From contig ONUH01000005.1 of assembly GCA_900321035.1 (NCBI GenBank), positions 60,953-124,952 on the forward strand: a stretch of 64,000 bases of DNA, in the 5' to 3' direction. Positions 61,312-64,000 of this stretch are shown one piece after another. The translations under genes were made by a program, and so were the position numbers. Source of the DNA: an uncultured Selenomonadales bacterium. GTDB lineage: Bacteria > Bacillota > Negativicutes > Selenomonadales > Selenomonadaceae. How positions within the stretch are numbered: position 1 is the stretch's first letter; the number at the start of each line of letters is the position of its first letter. The notes beneath the pieces were generated by a model, which had not been told where the DNA came from, made no database searches, and saw only the letters and a program-made list of their open reading frames with translations.

Positions 61312-62069
61312 GGGCTTTTTTTATCGGCCTGCAGTTTTTGACCCGGATTTCGATTGTGCGGCAGGATAACTGGACGGCGGAGGATTTCGGGCGCAGCGTG
61401 AAGTTTTTCCCGCTGATTGGCGCAGTGCTCGGGACGATTTACGCGGCGTTCGCCTATGCGTTTTACGATTGGCTTCCGGCGCGGGGCGTCGTGCTCCCGC
61501 CCCATTTGACGGCGGCGGTGCTCTTGATCCTGCCGCCGCTTTTGACGGGCGGCCTCCATTGCGACGGCTTCATGGACACGATGGACGGCGTCTTTTCCGG
61601 CCGTTCCCGTGAGCGGATGCTGGAAATCATGAAGGACAGCTGCACGGGCTCGAATGCAGTATTCTGCTTTGTAGTGCTGATGTTTTTGGAGTTTGCGGTT
61701 TTGCTCGATATGCCGAAGAGCATCGTTGCGCCTGCGCTCTTTGTCATGCCGGTTACCGCGCGGCTGATGATGGTCGCGGGGATCACGCTTTTCCCGTATG
61801 CGCGCCCCGACGGGCTCGGCAAAGCATTCGCACAATACGCGGGGCGTGGCGCGCTGACCTTCGCTGCGGTTTGCACGTTGGTATTGACCGCATGGGCGGG
61901 GGCGTTGGCTTGGGCGAGCCTTGCTGTGTGCGTCGCGTTTACGGCGTTTTTCGGCAATTATACGGAAAAACGGCTCGGCGGCCTTACCGGGGACGTGTAC
62001 GGCGCAATCACGACGCTGAACGAGGGCTTGGTCCTGCTGACGTTTTTAGTCGGCGCTTACATACTATAA
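61308..62069 (+). CDS. cobS: Adenosylcobinamide-GDP ribazoletransferase (cobalamin synthase)
   Basis: A 253-residue integral membrane enzyme joining adenosylcobinamide-GDP with alpha-ribazole (phosphate). GLQFLTRISI, FPLIGAVLGTIYA, the acidic GGLHCDGFMDTMDGVFSGRS (metal and substrate site) and GLTGDVYGAITTLNEGLVLL are diagnostic. It overlaps cbiB by four bases. The partner kinase/guanylyltransferase CobU is not in the window. Confidence 0.95.
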   Translation: MRAFFIGLQFLTRISIVRQDNWTAEDFGRSVKFFPLIGAVLGTIYAAFAYAFYDWLPARGVVLPPHLTAAVLLILPPLLTGGLHCDGFMDTMDGVFSGRSRERMLEIMKDSCTGSNAVFCFVVLMFLEFAVLLDMPKSIVAPALFVMPVTARLMMVAGITLFPYARPDGLGKAFAQYAGRGALTFAAVCTLVLTAWAGALAWASLAVCVAFTAFFGNYTEKRLGGLTGDVYGAITTLNEGLVLLTFLVGAYIL

Positions 62070-62076
62070 TAAGGAA

Positions 62077-63171
62077 ATGAGTGAAGGCATGAATCGACGA
62101 TTTGCACACGGAGGGAACGTTTATGACGCCGCCCCTGCGGGCAGGGAGTGGCTGGATTTCAGTGCGAATATCAATCCGCTGGGGCTTTCGGAAAAGGTCC
62201 GGCGGGCGATTGAAGACGGGATTGAAAACCTCGTCCATTATCCCGACCCCGCGGCGCGGGCTTTGAAACAGGCGATTGCGGAGCGCTACGGCGTGCCGCG
62301 GGAAAAAATCGTTCTGGGCAACGGCGGCGCGGAGCTTTTTTATGTCTTTTTCCATGCCGTACGACCCAGGCGGGTACTGCTGCCGATTCCCTCCTTCAGC
62401 GAATACGAGCGGGCGGCGATCTCGGCGGGGGCTGAAATCTCGTATGTCGCACTCCGCGAGGAAGCGGATTTTCGCCTCGACGAGCGCGTTCTTTGCACGC
62501 AGATGGCGGCGGGGGACTGCTTGATCATAGGCAATCCGAACAATCCGACAGGGCAGATGGTCAAAGCAGATGCGCTGGAAAAACTGATTGCCGAAGCCGG
62601 ACGGAAAGGCGCAAATGTCGTCTTGGACGAGTCGTTCGTGGATTTTCGTTCCGACGCCGAAGACTTTACGGTTCGCTCTTTGGCGGGCGTCTATGACAAT
62701 CTGCTCGTTGTGCAGTCGCTGACGAAATTCTTCGCGATTCCGGGACTGCGTCTCGGTTTCGCGGTCGCGCCGCCGTGCTTGGCAGAAAAGCTCGAAGCGG
62801 CAAAAGATCCGTGGAATACGAATCTCTTGGCGCAGGCGGCTGGCGTCGCGGCGCTCGGCGACGGGGAATATAAAAAACAGACCCTGCAATGGCTGGAAAC
62901 GGAACGGGATTATTTGTTCCGATCGCTGGCTGCATTTGAAGGAATCAAGGCGTATCCGCCGATGGTGAATTTCATTTTCCTGCGGCTGTCGCCGTCTTGG
63001 GGCAGCGCGCCCGCGTTTTGTGAGCGCATGAAAGAGGAAGGCATCTTGCTCCGGGATTGTTCGAATTATCCTGGCCTGGATGATACCTATATTCGCGTCG
63101 CCGTCAGGAAGCGGGAGGAAAACGAGCTCTTACTGGAGGCGTTTCGGCGCGCGAGGGGGGAAAGGAAATGA
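62077..63171 (+). CDS. cobD: L-threonine-O-3-phosphate decarboxylase (CobD), PLP-dependent
   Basis: A 364-residue fold-type I aminotransferase-like enzyme making (R)-1-amino-2-propanol phosphate for CbiB. HGGNVYDAAP and DFSANINPLGLSEKV are CobD-typical openings; NPNNPTGQMV, VLDESFVDF and SLTKFFAIPGLRLGF (PLP lysine) complete the active site. Histidinol-phosphate aminotransferase is the alternative by sequence; the operon context decides for CobD. ATG 62077 lies almost on AAGGA, so ATG 62089 may be the true start. Confidence 0.9.
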   Translation: MSEGMNRRFAHGGNVYDAAPAGREWLDFSANINPLGLSEKVRRAIEDGIENLVHYPDPAARALKQAIAERYGVPREKIVLGNGGAELFYVFFHAVRPRRVLLPIPSFSEYERAAISAGAEISYVALREEADFRLDERVLCTQMAAGDCLIIGNPNNPTGQMVKADALEKLIAEAGRKGANVVLDESFVDFRSDAEDFTVRSLAGVYDNLLVVQSLTKFFAIPGLRLGFAVAPPCLAEKLEAAKDPWNTNLLAQAAGVAALGDGEYKKQTLQWLETERDYLFRSLAAFEGIKAYPPMVNFIFLRLSPSWGSAPAFCERMKEEGILLRDCSNYPGLDDTYIRVAVRKREENELLLEAFRRARGERK

Positions 63172-63797
63172 TGCGGCTTATTTTGGTGCGCCACGGGCAG
63201 ACGGAATGGAACGCCAACGGGCGCTATCAGGGGCAGTCGAACGTGGCGCTTTCGGAACTCGGGCGCAGGCAGGCGGAATGTTTGGCGGCGGGCTTTCCCG
63301 TTCAAGGATTGGACGCAATCTATTCCAGCGACCTGGACAGGGCGCGGGAGACGGCGGAATGCGTCGGCAGGAAGTTCGGCGTTCCGGTTCAGCCGGAGCC
63401 GGCTTTTCGTGAACTTTCCTTCGGCGATTGGGAAGGGTTGACCTATCAGGAGATTTCGACGCGGTGGCCGGAGGAAGCGAATAAGCTGTTCACCGCGCCT
63501 GACGAACTGAAAATCCCCAACGGGGAGACGTTCCAGGATCTCCAAAAGCGCGCGCTTGCAAAAATTGACGCCTTATGTAAAGAACATGCTGATAAAAACG
63601 TCGCCGTTTTCGCCCATGGCGCAATCAATAAAACCATCTTGTCCGGACTGATGCACATTCCGCTGCATTACCTGTGGTCGATACGGCAGGACAATACGGC
63701 GGTCAATATCCTGCGGCTGGACGACGGATATGTGACTGTCGAACTGGTTAACGGGACCTTTCATTTGGGAAGTGAAGAGAAAACAATGGGCCTGTGA
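63168..63797 (+). CDS. cobC: Histidine phosphatase, probably alpha-ribazole phosphatase
   Basis: A 209-residue phosphoglycerate-mutase-like phosphatase: the catalytic LVRHGQTEWNANGRYQGQSN, then SSDLDRARETAE, FRELSFGDWEG and FAHGAINKTIL with the second catalytic histidine. Overlap with cobD (ATGA) and the preceding pathway genes support removal of phosphate from alpha-ribazole phosphate or the cobalamin phosphate intermediate. General phosphoglycerate mutase activity cannot be excluded from sequence alone. Confidence 0.88.
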   Translation: MMRLILVRHGQTEWNANGRYQGQSNVALSELGRRQAECLAAGFPVQGLDAIYSSDLDRARETAECVGRKFGVPVQPEPAFRELSFGDWEGLTYQEISTRWPEEANKLFTAPDELKIPNGETFQDLQKRALAKIDALCKEHADKNVAVFAHGAINKTILSGLMHIPLHYLWSIRQDNTAVNILRLDDGYVTVELVNGTFHLGSEEKTMGL

Positions 63798-63834
63798 GGC
63801 ATGCAACCCTCCGGCAAGTTTTTCCAAAAAAAGA

Positions 63835-63863
63835 TTGACAAAGTAATTTCCGTGAGGTATCAT
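63835..63863 (+). promoter_or_regulatory. Strong promoter, probably of an rRNA operon
   Basis: TTGACA (63835-63840) and TATCAT (63858-63863) with exactly 17 bases between. It drives the leader below and runs off the window. Confidence 0.7.
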
Positions 63864-64000
63864 AAACAAGCTGACCGACGGGGGGAACGCCCCAGAGGGC
63901 AGCGGGCGCACCCTGAAAACTGAACAATGCAGAATGGATCATCCAAAGATGAATTCAAGCCAGATGTGCGGTTTGTGTTTAACACATGAACCTAACAATT
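63864..64000 (+). other. Probable rRNA operon leader (partial)
   Basis: After the promoter there is no open frame; the text ACCCTGAAAACTGAACAATG (63911-63930) is the kind of sequence found flanking Firmicute rRNA genes, and GTTTAACACATGAAC near 63977 resembles a boxA-like antitermination region. 16S rRNA itself is not reached within the window, so this is inference. Confidence 0.5.

Overview
The window reads as chromosome of a Gram-positive-lineage anaerobe with propionate-type metabolism, most plausibly a Selenomonas-like member of the Negativicutes. The inference rests on a B12-dependent methylmalonyl-CoA mutase with its MeaB chaperone, a late cobalamin-synthesis operon, Firmicute markers (IreB, RuvX/YqgF, a DUF1292 protein, a long Rel protein with HD, synthetase, TGS and ACT regions), a superoxide reductase and a Feo iron system. 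Housekeeping genes are GC-rich with strong AGGAGG-type ribosome sites; several genes inside the two defence islands are visibly AT-rich. No species was assigned by search.

Layout. 1-1414: two cobalamin riboswitches about 900 bases apart, separated by a protein-free stretch packed with hairpins. 1415-7006: mutA-mutB-meaB. 7078-7647: an MsrA-fold protein that has lost the catalytic cysteine. 7830-19826: defence island 1, an expanded type I restriction locus: a pseudo-methyltransferase/specificity fusion, an ADP-ribosylglycohydrolase-HsdM fusion, a second HsdM, HsdS, an ATPase with a HEPN-like tail, a broken and an intact MNT/HEPN toxin-antitoxin module, and HsdR. 19916-22302: feoA, feoB and a small Cys-rich protein. 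22646-29278: recG, a TVP38-type membrane protein, dapB-asd, ireB-ruvX-DUF1292, and superoxide reductase. 29518-37044: defence island 2: a DUF4143 ATPase, a nuclease-methyltransferase gene whose specificity half lies in the -1 frame after a T7 tract, a TIGR02391/HEPN protein, a DGxHR-domain plus deoxyribosyltransferase/TIR-like fusion, and a GIY-YIG protein. 37345-41715: htpG behind a CIRCE-like operator, then a large orphan cyclic-nucleotide-binding-like protein. 41976-45730: BASS transporter-panC-panD, then two nitroreductases flanking a tautomerase. 45829-48738: a periplasmic-sensing EAL phosphodiesterase. 48896-49043: a 74-bp tandem repeat ahead of a purine permease. 50585-52015: YbaK, a leader-peptide-like small protein and a damaged lipoprotein. 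52016-52770: a non-coding, repeat-dense stretch. 52771-57010: rel, an MBL hydrolase, rarA. 57089-58480: a sodium-dependent transporter. 58808-63797: cobQ-cbiB-cobS-cobD-cobC. 63835-64000: a strong promoter and what looks like an rRNA operon leader running off the window.

How it fits together. The cob operon supplies the adenosylcobalamin that MutAB needs and MeaB loads, and the mutA leader is a cobalamin riboswitch, so cofactor synthesis and use are both represented. The two islands are the accessory part. The best candidates for undescribed biology are the ADP-ribosylglycohydrolase-HsdM fusion with its multi-M locus, the frameshifted single-chain restriction enzyme, and the DGxHR-effector fusion.
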